Shown: positions 42,737 to 56,199, numbered from the stretch's first letter. The stretch: DNA of 64,000 nt from Eurosta solidaginis (GCF_040869045.1 NC_090322.1:190525477-190589476); one strand, 5' to 3'. Numbers and translations are program-made. Notes: generated from the letters alone by a model not told the origin.

Positions 42737-43929
42737 CAGATTGGTTAGAAGCATTTATTCATTTGTTTATATTTGCATTTAGTTATTGACAGCTTCAGTT
42801 TGTATGTATGTACACATTTCAAGTAAACAAAAAAAGTTCTACACACGCCTAGTCAAAATGTTTTTGAGTTAGAACTATTTGGAACCAAAAAAGTTATACC
42901 ACACTGCTTTTTATTATATTTTATGTTTGTTTGCTTATAACATCTTCTTTTTTTATTTACTCACATTAGCCACAATTTATTTTACCTTTTCAAGTGCTGT
43001 CTTCAAGTAATCTTAGTGAAGTGGAAGTAATAATGCCACAAGCTTTCTTAGAAGGTTAAGTGGCTATAAACTGCTCAACATTTGTAATGTGAATGTGTAT
43101 TAATATTTATATGACCATAATGTGTGAGTGCATGTTATTTCACAGCAAGCACTCGAAGTCAAAAAATTATCCTAAAAGATACCTAAATCGGAGCCTTATG
43201 TCTAAAATTCCTATTTCTCATCCAATGTTAAGGATAAGCTTTGCAAGTTTTAAAGCCATGCGTTCAAAACCCGACTTGGACTGGTCAATACTAAACCATA
43301 ATATAAAGCACATAAATTACTCAAAAAAGAGTCATACAACAAGCAAGTTATGAGCAGTTTATTAGCATACTGGAAGTCTTATCGAACTCCTATTTAAGAA
43401 TGAGAACACACTCATTTCCGGCTCTTAAATGAACTCGTAATGAGCGTAAACGCTCCAATTTAAGTGTCTTTTATGACTATTTCTTGACTCCATATGTTTA
43501 CCGAGTAGGAGATGTTGCTCTTCATTGTTTGTATTACTATGTAATTTATTATTTGTTTTGTACTCGTTTCTGTTGGCTTAATTGTGCTGCCTTTATCTAT
43601 TCATAAATATAACTTATAGATCTATTTAGCGTACTTATCATTAAAGCGGGCTTGCAGCCAGCAGTGGTTGAGAAAATTTTAACAGTCAGTTTTTTTATAC
43701 CCCAATGCAGTTATAATTTCGTTGATTGATTAAAAAGCTAGACAGCTGGGCATAAAAAGTCTGGATGATTCCACCCAGTCATTCTCAAACAGTTGTTGTT
43801 GACCACTATATTAAGGTGCATCACGTAGATAGCCATTGGACAGTGCTTTGTTATCACTCCAACAACTTTGAATAGATGGGCTTTCGTAAGCCCGAATAGC
43901 GCCCAGAGTCAACAGCTGCCCAGAAAGAC

Positions 43930-44830
43930 CTCAACACACGACGAAAGGAGGTGGTGTCAGTCTAACGTTTGCTAAGCTGTCCAGGAGCAAAGAGAAAGTG
44001 TCCAGCCGAATGCCAAAATCTGCATTGGCAGACACGTTAGTAATGCGGTACCAAGCGTTTCGCCTGAAAGTTGTCAGAGATATCCGTGTGCCCTGCCGCC
44101 CAAATAATGTTTGATAAAAAGTTGAGGTCAAGCAATCTCTCACAGTACTCCATCGTACGCTGGCAAAGCTTACCGCTTTCATAGCTGCCTGACTATCTGA
44201 ATAAATGTTAAATTTTTTATAGCGACGATTTCACCTTGGAGCAGGCTGCGTTGATGGGGCAGCCTAAATTTCCTTAACCCTCTCGACCAACCTTTTTTCA
44301 TATGTGAGCAGATTCATAAGACGTTAAGCGTCAGTGTAGGTGTTATACAAATTGACCCAATTATTCCAATTAAACCAAATTACTGCACTGCCCCAACATT
44401 TTGACCGTCGAATAACGGTTTAGTGTTCTCCACAGACCAGAACGCCATAGAAGATAATCGGTTTGATCACCATATCGTACAGCAAATGTACCACCTTTGG
44501 AGAGCGCACATAGCGCTTGCCGATTTCCCTCCGACAGCAGTAAAATGCAACTGGAGCTTTCCTATCACAGTGCTTCACATTGAGTTTCCAAAGCTGCTTG
44601 CTGTCAAGAATAATCCCGAAATATTTAACTCTGTGAGACAACACTAGCGGTATTCCCTTAAAAGGTGTCCAAATTCAAAAATGTTGTGTTCGCGACAACC
44701 CTGTTAAACGTTTATCACTTTATTCAGGAATTGCTAGGTCATCGGCATAGGCCTCAGGCAGGTCGCATCCACAAGATTCTGAAGCTGGTCATTCCTTACG
44801 ACCTATAGAGTGCCCCCTCTGAAGAGGAGC
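43930..44830 (-). pseudogene. LINE pseudogene, RT + RNase H fragment
   Basis: On the minus strand: LPEAYADDLAIP (catalytic YADD, ~44735-44760), VKYFGIILDSKQLWKLNVKHCDRK and VVHLLYDMVIKPIIFYGVLVC (44420-44644), then IYSDSQAAMKAVSF of RNase H (~44160-44210), followed by a degraded stretch. This is the same domain order as 39240-41030 but divergent in sequence. Frameshifts separate the pieces. Confidence 0.75.
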
Positions 44831-45439
44831 TGCCGAGTTTGTTTTTCGCAAGAGATAGTTCCACTTTTCAACCGTTTATGTACCCTCTAAGGTATTTACG
44901 AAACTTTAGGTCTCCTAATATATCTCCGTCGATAGTTTTTTTTTTATATTCTTTATCGGACGTCAACAATTGTCGTAGAATAGTCCGTTTTATATGTTGG
45001 GTCTATTCTGACACGTTCTCGTGTCATGTTGTCTCCACGTTCCTTTCCAGTTAATTAAGAATCGTAAATTTGGCCAAGATTTTTAGCTTCAGAGGAGAAG
45101 TATCTGGATTCAAAAAAAAGTTTCTGTTTTTCTATTGAATAGGACGATAGCCCCATTTGTCAACTTATTTTTCCTTACCCCCCATCATAAAATGCCCTAA
45201 GGTCCCATTTTGATAGGTTCACTAATCGTTTAAAGAAGCTTACCTGCCGATCATTACAACTTAGTCGCCAGCGTTTGCGATTACCCTCATTTCCTTTGCT
45301 CTAAATGTACCCAAAACTGAATTGACTACCTGTATCCATGAAAGTGAGGTAACACGCCTCCCCAAAGGGTGCAATTGGCGGTCATCTTACAAACCTTTCG
45401 CGCGCCTTCAGTTTTATGGACACCCCTTCTATTGAGCAT

Positions 45440-45930
45440 AGAATCAATCCATTCGGCGATAAATTGGTTATCGGTAAAAACTCAACAATATTTCGATAAC
45501 GAATCGAAATAATTTTGATAAACAACCGATAACTCATCGATGAAAAATATATCACACGCTGTATACTCGTCGGTAGCAAATCGTTAAAAAACCGATAGTT
45601 TTATGATGAAAAATCTGCAAAAGCTCAATAAAAAAGTGGTATCACTTATATAATAAATCGATAACTTGGCTACAGGTAATTTTAATTTGGTCCCAAACTT
45701 GCCGAAAACGAATTGGTAGTACTTCGGTAACAAATCGATAACTTGTCTATGACTAATCTATATTTTTCGATAAAAAATTCGATAACAAGCCGAAAGCTCA
45801 CCGATACAAAATCGATAAATCAACGATAAATTAACTAGGTTACCAAATGTATAACATTTCGATATCAAATCGATAACTCGTCTATACCTCGTCGATAGCC
45901 CGAGGATAGTTCGCCGATAACGGTTATTAT
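45440..45930. repeat. degenerate CGATAACAAATCGATAAC array
   Basis: Dense words CGATAAC, AAATCGATAA and CCGATAGC; the reverse complement of the array at 2469-3070. No coding potential. From 44830 to 45440 and 45930 to 47150 I see nothing recognisable. Confidence 0.65.
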
Positions 45931-47149
45931 CCATAACCGGTTTTGGTTTCGAGCTGGCTTCGGGCTCGCGTTTATCTGTTCCTCCCCATAAGAAAGTAAA
46001 CCGATTAAAAGCACAAACTCAGCAACATTGTCTAAAACAAAGAAATAAAAAAACATCAAAATAAAGAAAAGAACAATAACAATTTCCATTTCAGTTTCGT
46101 TGTTTACTTTAATTTCGCGTTTCATTCAAGAGTGCTTAACATTTGACTATTCATTGAATGCATTCGCATGGCTGTCGGTTGTTAAGAGCGTTGATTGGAT
46201 AGACAAAATGAATGAACAGCAAAAACATGCAAATAACGTATTGGTGGCTTAAGTCAAACGGCATAGCCAAATTTATAGTAGCAGTCAGTTGATGGGAATG
46301 ACAATAACAACAATAACATCGATACTATATAAATATTTCAGAAAACGTCGGCAAATTTCGTCTAAAGCGGATATTGTAGAGAAATAATTTCCTCTTTTTT
46401 ACAGTACTCTTGCTTGTATTTGTGTTGGTTATTGAGTTTAGCATGTACATACGTGTGTATGCACAGTCTTGCGAAGTTACACTGACGTGGAAAGTTTTAT
46501 TGTGTAGAACATTGTAACCACAAAAGCTTGGAGATTATAAAGTTTGTGGTTGAAGTGGGCTGTGTACTCAATATTCAATACCGCTAACCTTAACCTTTAC
46601 AGTAAAGGAGATGAAAGCTGTAGTCATTCATAGGGAAATCGGCTCTACGTTCCTAATTAGTTCAGATTTTCCCCAAACAAGCGCTGTGTTTCTAGTTTAA
46701 GTCTGACTAACTAAGCGAGTCGTAGTAACGATACAACAATAAAATGAAGTACTAAACAGAGGGCGGAATAACTTTAAGTTTCCAAAAATTAGCACTCTCA
46801 AGCGGGAGCCTGCAAAAAATCCACCCTAAGTTGCCTGCAGTTCGTGGGGGAAGTTCACGATTTGTTGCACTTCTTAAGCGTAGGTGAATTCTTTGGTTGT
46901 TAGAGTCAATTGACCTTGCTGCGACTTTTTTGCTATCTTCCAACTTGAATATATTTTAAAGATGGTGTGAACGTTCGATTTTTTAATATTATCAAGCTCG
47001 TTGGTACATCCGTGAAAAGAAAGTAAAACGAAAGTAGCAAATTTTTCAGGCATTGTTTAGTCCTTAGCTATTTATATTTGAAAAACAGTTACGTTATTGA
47101 TTAAAAAAATTAACGCAAAAATAATTGCATAATAACTCTGACATAGTCA

Positions 47150-49420
47150 AGGAAGGGCTTTTGAAAAAATTCCGAAATTATATTAAAAATTATACAAATT
47201 TGTGCCGAATTAATTTGATAAATCATCTGAAATCATCCAGATACTATTCCTAAAAACTGTCGCGCAATGATATAGAAATTATTTCGAATTGACTCTAATT
47301 CGTCAGAAAATGATATAGAAAATGTCAAAATGGTTTCAAAATAATCTCAAAAACAGCCTTAATATATAATTGCAAATTTTGAAACCGAGTGATAAAGCAA
47401 ACAATACCATAATGGAGAGGAGATGGTATCGAAATAGTCCGAAGAATGTACCAAAAAATTTCCAAAATTGTGTCAAAAACTCAAAATAATTAAAATTTCA
47501 TCTAAAGAAATTCCTGTACTGAAAATGGGCCCGAAATGGTCTGAAAAAAATTCAGAATGAATTCCAAGCAATGCCGAAATATTTCGAGTGTAGCCCTGAA
47601 ATTATCCTAAAATAGTCTCAAAGTTGTATGAAAACGACTCCGAAAACTATCCGGATATAATTATGCACTATTCGTGATATGTCAAATAATCCCAAAACGG
47701 CTAAAAAAATACAAAATCATATCGGTCTAGTTCCGAAATAATCCTGAAATGGCCGTGAAATTATAGTGCAAAAAACACCAGAATGTCCAGGAGACCATCC
47801 GAAATGATCAGCAAATAGTCCCAAAATAGTTGCAAAATAATGCCAAAATGGATACCGAAATCCTATCGAAAATATCTCAAAAAGTCCATAAATCGTTTGA
47901 AATCATTCAGATACTATCACAAAAAAACCGTACCGAAATGGTGTAGAAATAATTTCGAATTGATTCCAAAACAAACCTGAAATATTTCCAATATGGTCTC
48001 GAAATGGCTCAGAAATTTCCCAAAATAGTTTCGAAATGATTCCGAAAACAAACCGAAAATATATTTGAAATAGTCGTGGTGTAGTCTGTCAAACAACCCG
48101 TAGCGGTCCCGAAAAAAAAATTCACCATTTTATCGATGCAGTCCGAAAATGATCCTGAAATAGCCTCGAAACCAGGAAGTTTGCATTGAAAAACTTCCAA
48201 AATAGGCACGAAGTGATCCGGAAAAGTTGCCACAGTTGTATCCAGAAAACAGCTCAGAAGAACATTTGAAAAAGCTTTGGTGAGGTCTTTTAAAAACTCC
48301 TGAAACGGCTGGGAAAAAATCTCAGTATCATACCGAAATAGTCCGAAAATTATCGCGAAATAAGCGCAAAATTGTTATGAAATGAGTACTGGCATCTCCA
48401 GCAGATACCGAAATAAATCCGGAGAGAGCAACGAAATAGTTTCAAAATACTCCCGAATTCAATGCCGAAATGATCCCAAAATCAAACCGAATATTTTTCG
48501 AAATAATGCAGTGCTCATCTTAAATAAACTGATACTATATTAAAAACAGTCCCGAAATTACCTGGATATAATTTCGAATCGATTTAGAAAAAATTCGAAA
48601 TATATTTCGATCGAATGATCCCTAAAACAACACAGAATTAATTTTGAAACCATTGTAGCGCCATCTTCTAAAAAGGCACAAAACAGTCACGCAAGATCTC
48701 AAAATTATATCGATATAATCCTGAAACGATCCCAAAATAGCTACAAAATGGGAACGAAAGAATACCGGAATGTCCAGGCGATGCTACAAAAGTCTCCCGG
48801 AATATTTCCAAAATATTACCGAAATCCATCTTAAGTTACACCCAAAAAATATATCGAAATAATTCAAAAATCAACTCGATACTATCCTGAAAGGTATACC
48901 GAAAAGATCTGGAACTAATCTCGGGTTATTTCCAAAACAAGCCAGAAATACTTTGAATATAATCCCAAAATCATCCTGAAATAGTTCCAAATATGTATAT
49001 GGAAGCAGTCGGGTGTGATCTTCTTAAAAAATCCTTAAATGGCCACGCAAATGTCTATAAATTTGATCGCACTTATGCCGAAGTGATCCCAAAACAGTAT
49101 CGAAACGACAATGAAAAGAATAACGTAGTGGCCAGTAATCGCTGCTAAAATAACTTTCAAATTTTCCAGAAGCTGTCCCAAAATGATACCGAACCCAGAA
49201 GAAAATAAATATTTGGATACAGTCACAAAATTTTGCTGTATTAATTTGAAAACTATTTAGAAATTATTTCTAAGTGTCCCGAAGATACTCCCGCAATGTT
49301 CCTGAAATCAGCGCAAAATGTTCCTGAAGACATTTCGCTACAGCTTCGAAATATTCAGGATATAACCCTGAAACTATTTCGAAATGGCTCAGAAATTATT
49401 CCTGCCAATATAGCAGTGAT
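47150..49420. repeat. 2.3-kb degenerate CCGAAATNNTCCCAAAAT array
   Basis: Words such as CCGAAATAGTC, GAAATGATCC, TCCCAAAATAG and TCGAAATGG follow one another without a fixed phase. Larger anchors (CTTYTWAAAAA near 48287, 48670, 49020; GTCCAGG near 47775, 48770) suggest a loose 350-400-bp higher-order unit. No ORF longer than chance. From 49420 to 50855 I see nothing recognisable. Confidence 0.65.
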
Positions 49421-50855
49421 CCCATAACGACATATGTCTGGTGAAGGCCATACCCGTTTTGAGAGCCTTTTTCATAAGCTATTTCATGTTTGTTTTGGTT
49501 TATGGTTGCTTATGAATCTGAATTCTTCGCTAATGTAAGCACTACCGCCACACCATGGCGTCAAGACTTATGAGCATAAAAAAGTAGTTCGAAGACTTCA
49601 ACGAATCAAACTGCATTTATTTGGCATGGCACTGTTATCTCCTATATATTGCTTACGCTAAGATACAGCAGTTCTTTGGTACTTCTACATACTTCGATTT
49701 TTCCTGTTTTGTATGCATTTTGCTTTTATTCAACCACTCCACTACTTTGACTTTTACAGCGGAACTTGAAAATTCTTGCAACTGCAAATACTTTGTAATT
49801 ACAGTTATTCATCAGCCTTCTAGCTAACGAATTGTACAACTTGCACTCGCATAAAATTATTATTTTCATTATCCTTTATTGTGGCTATTGTGTTGGATTT
49901 TAGTTCTTAATCTCTGCTCCTGCTTGGTCATCCCTGAAACTCTGCTGAGAACAGCAATTCACTTGAAATCAGCAACGCAGCTAAAATGTAAGCAACGCGT
50001 AAACCAGCACCAACAACATTTTCAGCCACAGCGACAATTGTTGATACAAATTGAAAACTTAAAATGTCTGGCATATTTACTTAACCTTTACTCGCAAATT
50101 GCTTGAAGTTCTTCCCTCCTTTTGCTTACTACGTACATTATTTTGCTTCTGTGCAAATATTTGCTTTGGGGGACTTTCATATACAGTAAAGAAGGGGGAA
50201 AAATTGATTTTATGCTTCACTGCATAATTCCAGTTAAATATATTTAATCTTCACTATAGTCAGCAGCTGCTGACCATCACACGATATAAATATTATGAAA
50301 AAGAAGTCAGACAGGATGCACTGTAGAGTCATTTGAACAGCTATGGTCACGGAAGCTAAGTTGGATCATAATCTAGCTGCGCGCTGAAGTGTTGGTAAAA
50401 CCAACAAAGTGTAGCTGAACTTACCTAAGTTAAAAACAGAAAGTGACAGGTTCTAATATTTATAAATTCTTATATATCTACATGGGTTGATATACATAAA
50501 TAAACACAGCTGCGAATAAGAAAATAGCAATGGAAATTTGTATCAAATCTCATCAATTAAATCTTTTTTATTATTATTTTTTTTAACAATTTAACTATGC
50601 AAACCAATATCAGGAACAATTCCGAAAAAATTCGAAAATTTGAAAAAATGTTAGAAAAAATTGGAACATTTTATTTAACATTTTCTAGTATTTTTTTGTA
50701 TGCCAATTTGTAGCCCAATTTATTTCAGTCGAACACAAGCCAAGCTCGCGGTCCCTCAAAACTTGTTTCGATTTTTGAAATTTTTTGTGGAAACGTGCTT
50801 CAGATTTTTTGTATATAAAAAATTAACGCGTAAGCACCCTTGGTATGGAAGATAA

Positions 50856-51410
50856 TGTGCGAATATTAGCATCACTATGCTGTTAGTAAATAATCACAAC
50901 AACAAAACAGCAAGCAGCCACACTTATGTACATGTACACATTAAAGCAAGCAGCCACACTTATGTACTTGTACAAGGCAACAAAGAATATTCCATACACA
51001 TAACAGCTTCGTGAAGCAGAGTGATTATTTCACATACATATATGTAGCAAGCAGCTAAGAGCAGAGGCTAGAAGAAAAGCACTAAGTACAGATATACATG
51101 TATATAGCTACATAACCAAGCATGAGATACAACTGTTCTAGAATGTATGTTGGTGAAAAGTCTAGATCTTTGGATAAATATGCGAACGAAGTAACAGAGA
51201 GTATAAAAGCAGGGCAAGATGTGGAATAACTATTCAGTTTGATTTAAACACGCTATTTGTGAATTATAATTGTGAAGTACTAATCCCGAAGTAGTCTAAA
51301 TAAAGACTATTTTGCAATACTGAATATTGGATTTATTTGTTCGGCAGTTCAGCGACACGAACGTTAGCAGAAGGTGCATAGTTATCTGGAACTCCTCAAA
51401 GTTCGTTCCA
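50856..51410 (+). mobile_element. solo LTR, second copy of the 33160 family
   Basis: From TGTGCGAATATTAGCATCAC to AAAGTTCGTTCCA, flanked by ATAA on both sides (50852-50855, 51411-51414). TATAAAA near 51202 and AATAAAGACTATTTTGC near 51300 match the other copy. It has an internal duplication of AAGCAGCCACACTTATGTAC (~50920 and ~50951). No internal coding region remains. From 51415 to 52340 nothing is recognised except a G12 run at ~52159. Confidence 0.8.
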
Positions 51411-52343
51411 ATAATATAAAACAACCTTAACAAAAAAAAAAAAAAAAAAAATTTCAAAAACCTAAATGAGTTTTGAGAGCCCTCAAACTTTTGTTAAACT
51501 CATTGGGCTATAAAACTGTATACCAAAAAAAAAAAAAAAATTATAAAATAAAATCCGAAACCACCACAAAAATGTTCGAAGTTTTTCTAAAATTTTCTCG
51601 AATTTTTTTCGAAAATTCTTTAAGATTGCATTGTTTCAGTTCAATAGAATAGTTTAAAAATTTTTTTCTCAATTCCCTTTATCGATAGTAAAAAATAATG
51701 CAATTGTCGTAATTTGATACAAATTTACACTGCCATTTTCTTATTCCCTGCTGTATATCCTACTTCGCCACTTATTAATATCATGTAAACTCTGCAAGGT
51801 GTAGGTATTTTTTTATATCATCCACCTGTTGCACAATATTGATTAAAGCTGTGCCTACATTGTTTTGTTATTTTACATTTTGCTTTCCTTGCTTATACTT
51901 TTTAAACGGTTTTATTTAGGTTGACTTGACAGGCTGCACGGCTGCACGGCCGGCCGTTGTGAACGAAGCTACAAGCTTGAAACTTGGAATATAGTTCAGA
52001 ACCCGATGACAATGCAATAATACGAAAAATCGACGCTAGGTGGCGCAATGATCGATATATTTACAAAAATCGTATTTGTGGTCCGATTTGGCTCATATTT
52101 GGAACAAATATTACATACAGTCTGGTAGAAGTGACATCAAAATATTTTGTGGTTGGGGAGGGGGGGGGGGGCAAGCATACGTGGCGCAGAGTGGAGTAAA
52201 GTCTATGGAAGGATTACGTATTGAGGACTTAGATTGCAAAAAATTCTCAGGAAAGAGTCCTTGTAATAATGAGTCACTAAATGAACTAAATAGAATGAGA
52301 AATAATAGGCAATTAAATACAGACTAAAGACTGGAAAATAAAA

Positions 52344-52608
52344 TAATTAAAAAAAAAAATTTAAGTCAAACGGTTTTATTGAAAACAATACTTACATGAA
52401 GTAATAATAATACTAAAAGCTAGAAAATAATTAGGTAGGTCCTAGGTACTAGTAATCACACTCCTCATCAATCTAGGGCGTTGATCAGAGGGGTGTGATT
52501 ACTAGTACCTATGACCTACCTAATTAATTTCTTGCTTTATTATTATTATTATTTCATGTAAGTATTGTTTTCAATAAATCGTTTGACTTAAAAAATTTTT
52601 TTTTAATT
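52344..52608. repeat. 265-bp long inverted repeat (foldback element)
   Basis: Two arms of ~120 bases face each other around a ~20-base centre (ATCAATCTAGGGCGTTGAT). Paired words include AAGTCAAACG / CGTTTGACTT, GAAAACAATACTTACATGAA / TTCATGTAAGTATTGTTTTC and AGGTAGGTC / GACCTACCT. The arms are nearly identical apart from a few substitutions and TTA-repeat length. No ORF. It is either a foldback MITE or a hairpin-RNA source. Confidence 0.85.
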
Positions 52609-52930
52609 ACTTTATTTAATATACTAAATGTATGAAACGGAAGCCCAATTTGTGAGTCAAATGACCTTCTTCGATGCAAGCGTTGATATTTTTATAACCT
52701 TATTTGTTATTAGTGTAGTTAATTCATAATAAATTTGGCAAATATCTTGACTTAATATTTTCAGACGACACATCGAATTGTTCTGTAACTCGATGTGATC
52801 CAGTGGTGTTGCCTGAGGATGTTTATCGTCCAGCACTTTCAATATACCTGGATTGTCTCAGTTTACCGGTGCGGAATACTACTGACCCGAATGCGTCTTC
52901 TCGCCGCTTTCTGTTTAGGAAGGCCAATTA

Positions 52931-53283
52931 AATAAAAATAAATAAATAAATGTAAGGCGCAATAACCTCCGAAGAGATCTAAGGCCGAGCTTCTCTTCCA
53001 ATTTTGCGTCATGCTCCTCTTGATTTTCCCTACAAATTGGCCGGACGGGACCTACATGTTTTATGCCGACTCCGAACGGCATCTGCAAGGCAGATGTGTT
53101 TTCACTGAAAGCTTTTCATGGCAGAAATACACTTGGAGCGCTTGCCAAACACTGCCGAGGGGCGACCCCGCTTAGATTTAAAAACCTTATTTCTAAAATT
53201 TTGATGTTGCTTTGCCCGGGGTGCGAACCCAGGGCATACGGTGTGGTAGGCGGAGCACGCTAGCATCACACCACGGTGGCCGC
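52931..53283 (-). mobile_element. SINE (tRNA-Val-like family)
   Basis: On the minus strand: GCCACCGTGGTGTGATGCTAGC, box B GGGTTCGCACCCC, full body and TTACATTTATTTATTTATT tail. A short deletion removes part of the AATTAGAAGAAAATTTT stretch. Its 5' end abuts the truncated 5' end of the LINE at 53283. Confidence 0.9.
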
Positions 53284-55244
53284 CGCCGCCGATGAAGTCT
53301 CTAAAATAACGTGTCCTGAGTACGACGGAGATATTGAAGCGAGCTCCATTCATTTCACCAACGTTTTACATGCAATATTTCTCAAATGTGTCCCTCTTTC
53401 CAAAACCTCTTCAGCACCCCCAGCTACTGCTTGGAGCTCTAGAGAACTTAGCTATCTAAAAATAAAAAAAAAAAAAAAACGCTTTTCCAAGCGTTTCAAA
53501 TTATCTGGTTGTAATAGTGATTATGCTGCATATTCTATCTTGCGCCTTAAGTACGGCAGGCCAAAGGTAAGATGCTATAAGAAATATCTGATGAAGATTA
53601 AGCATAGGATCTCTCCAATCCACAAAACCATTTTATTCCTTCGTCAACTTCAAAAGAAAAATTAAAGGGTTTCCTTCTGTAATGAAGTATAACGATCAGA
53701 TCTCTAGTAATGACTCGGAGATTGCAAATATGTTTGCTGACTTTTTTAAATCTAATTATTCGACTATCCCTGACTTCCCTCTGGTGGATTATCAATATAT
53801 GCTGCCTTCGCTTAACTCAGTAGGTATCCCATATATTCATACAGATGAGGTACTAAGGCATCTGGAAAGTCTGAAAATTTCCTACTCCAGTGGACCTGAT
53901 GAAATACCATCTGTTGTGCTAAGAACTTGCGCTCAATTTCTTTGTCAACCCCTTACCTGCTTATTTAATGCCTCTTTGAAGCAAGGGATATTCCCTAATA
54001 AGTGGAAGGAGTCATTTATAATACCACTTTATAAAAGTGGGAGTAGATCTTGTGTCACAAACTATAGGGAATAGCCCAACTTTGTGCTTTGTCCACGGTG
54101 TCTAACTTGCTGGAGTTCGCAACCCTTGTATCCAATAACTTTAGGATGAACTGCGAAGCTGATGTCATTTATACTGATTTCAGTAAGGCGTTTGATAAAG
54201 TTTCCCATTCCTTACTCCTACTAAAACTCGATCGATTGGGTTTCCCATCACGGCTTCTCTCTTGGGTTTCCTCGTACTTGGAAGCAAGAAAGCAAACCGT
54301 TGAGTTTAACAATTGCTTGTCTGAATTCATCAAGGTATCTTCTGGAGTTCCCCAGGGCAGTCACCTTGGTCTAATTGTTCCTGCTCTTCACTAATAACCT
54401 CCCAAATGTTTTGAAGCACTTCATGCCGTTGATGTACGCTGATGATGTCAAACTGGTTATGCCCATTCGCTCACCGGAAGATAGGGCACTTCTTCAATCG
54501 GATTTGAATAACCTAGTTGAGTGGTGTGATGTGAACGTCATGTCACTAAACTTACCGAAGTGCAAGTTTATGTGTTTTACGAGGAAATCTTTTAAATCCC
54601 ATCAGTACTTGATAGGCGATTATATCATTAAACAAGTCACAAACTTTATTCATCTTGGCGTTATGATGGACCCTAAACTGGACCTCAAATTACATATCGA
54701 ATCGTGTGTGAATAGGGCCAGAGGGACTTTGGCTTTCGTAAAAAGATGGTCCAAGGAATTCAATGACCCCTATGTCACTAAAGCTCTTTTTTCATCGTTA
54801 TTAAGACCTATATTGGAATATGCTTCCATTATCTGGAACCCGCGTTATCAGATTCATAGCGAAAAATTGGAATCAGTCCAAAAGCAATTTTTGCTTTTTG
54901 CTTTAAATCATTTGCCCTGGGATCCAAGGAATCTACTGCCCTACTGCAGCCGGTTAAAACTTTTACAGCTGCCGTCACTACAGAGCCGTAGGGAGATGCT
55001 TGGCATTTTATTCATGGTAAAACTTTTAAGAGGGATGATAAACAGTCCATTTCTGCTTGGCGAGGTGATGCTTAATGTTCCTTTTAGGCACTCTAGGTAT
55101 TTCCACCCGCTATACTTAATTACCTCTAGATATAATTTTCAAATGCATGAACCTCTTCGTTGTTTGTGTCAAGATTTCAATAATGATACTTGTGACACAC
55201 TCTACAGTATAAAAAAATATATATTCACTGTTTTGAACGCATAA
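53283..55244 (+). pseudogene. LINE reverse transcriptase, frameshifted
   Basis: Four consecutive frames: 53276-53665 (linker, with KKKKK from an A-run at ~53462-53479), 53682-54074 (SSGPDEIPSVVLRTC, FIIPLYKSGSRSCVTNYRE), 54089-54394 (YTDFSKAFDKVSHS, SSGVPQGSHLG) and 54375-55244 (LMYADDVKLVMP, LEYASIIWNPRY, through to the stop). The catalytic YADD is intact. Breaks occur near 53665, 54074 and 54370. It lacks the endonuclease, so it was dead on arrival or soon after. Confidence 0.9.
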
Positions 55245-55289
55245 CTTATTCAAAATTAACATGTTAAACTAAATCTGTTACCAGCTCCA

Positions 55290-55815
55290 GTTACTTTGGG
55301 CGGGTGGCTTGGAATCACGTCCTTTCCAACCTCCCATTCATCGCAGACCTACTCATTGGGCGTTAAATATACATCAGCTGCTCGAAATCACGTCCATTCC
55401 GACAGCACTAATAATCAATAGTTACTTTGGGCGGGTGGCTTGGAATCACGTCCTTTCCAACCTCCCATTCATCGCAGCCCTACTCATTGGGCGTTAAATA
55501 TACATCAGCTGCTCGAAATCACGTCCATTCCGACAGCACTAATAATCAATAGTTACGTTGGGCGGGTGGCTTGGAATCACGTCCTTTCCAACCTCCCACA
55601 CATCGTAGCCCTACTCATTGTGTGTTAAATATACATCAGCTGCTCGAAACCACGTCCATTCCGACAGCACTAATAATCAATATTTACGTTGGGCGGGTGG
55701 CTTGGAATCACGTCCTCTCCAACCTCCCACGCATCGCAGTCCTACTCATCGTGTGTTAAATATACATCAGCTGCCTGAAATCACGTCCATTCCGACAGCA
55801 CTAATAATCAATTCC
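55290..55815 (+). repeat. four 131-bp tandem repeats in the LINE 3' UTR
   Basis: Units start near 55296, 55427, 55558 and 55689 with GTTAC(T/G)TTGGGCGGGTGGC, each containing TGGAATCACGTCC, AACCTCCCA and ATACATCAGCTGC. Units one and two are nearly identical; three and four share TTGTGTGTT/TCGTGTGTT variants. The frames of ~62 codons here are the repeat read through. Confidence 0.92.
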
Positions 55816-56199
55816 GTTGCTCGGGATCACAGTTCATCCCGACAACTGATTTAATAATATATGTACATATTTTATAATATAATTTTGCTCACTATGTATG
55901 CTTCTGTAATTTATTCTTTAATCCGTAATTATACTTAGTCTGATTAATTGTTAAATTTGTAGACTAATAAATAAATAAATAAATAGTATAATAAGGTTGG
56001 GCAATAATACATATATGGTTTTATTCTGAACTCATTTTGGTTTAAAAGAATAAGAAAGGATACAGAGGCTACCACTAATGAACTTGACAGCTTTTGATTC
56101 AAGGATTGATGCGAGCTCAAGGCCTGAAAAATAATTTTTTTATAATGATAATTATTGCTATTTTTTAATTTTTCTAAATTTGAAAAATTGTATTTTGTT

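Larger units (their letters stand above)
53283..55986 (+). mobile_element. 5'-truncated LINE with (TAAA)n tail
   Basis: The copy starts in the linker between endonuclease and RT, covers the RT and C-terminal region, then a 740-base 3' UTR with four 131-bp repeats, and ends GTAGACTAATAAATAAATAAATAG. It is related to the LINE at 3888-6960 by protein motifs and by the terminal GTAGAC plus TAAA tail, but the sequence is a distinct subfamily. The SINE abuts its 5' end. Confidence 0.85.

Noticed and set aside
53276..53300. ATG at 53276 as start of the LINE protein (MAAAADEV)
   Set aside because: These codons are read from the abutting SINE; the LINE sequence is truncated and has no native start here.
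55309..55854. Four overlapping ~62-codon frames with near-identical proteins
   Set aside because: They are products of the 131-bp tandem repeat in a LINE 3' UTR, with no start context or other evidence.
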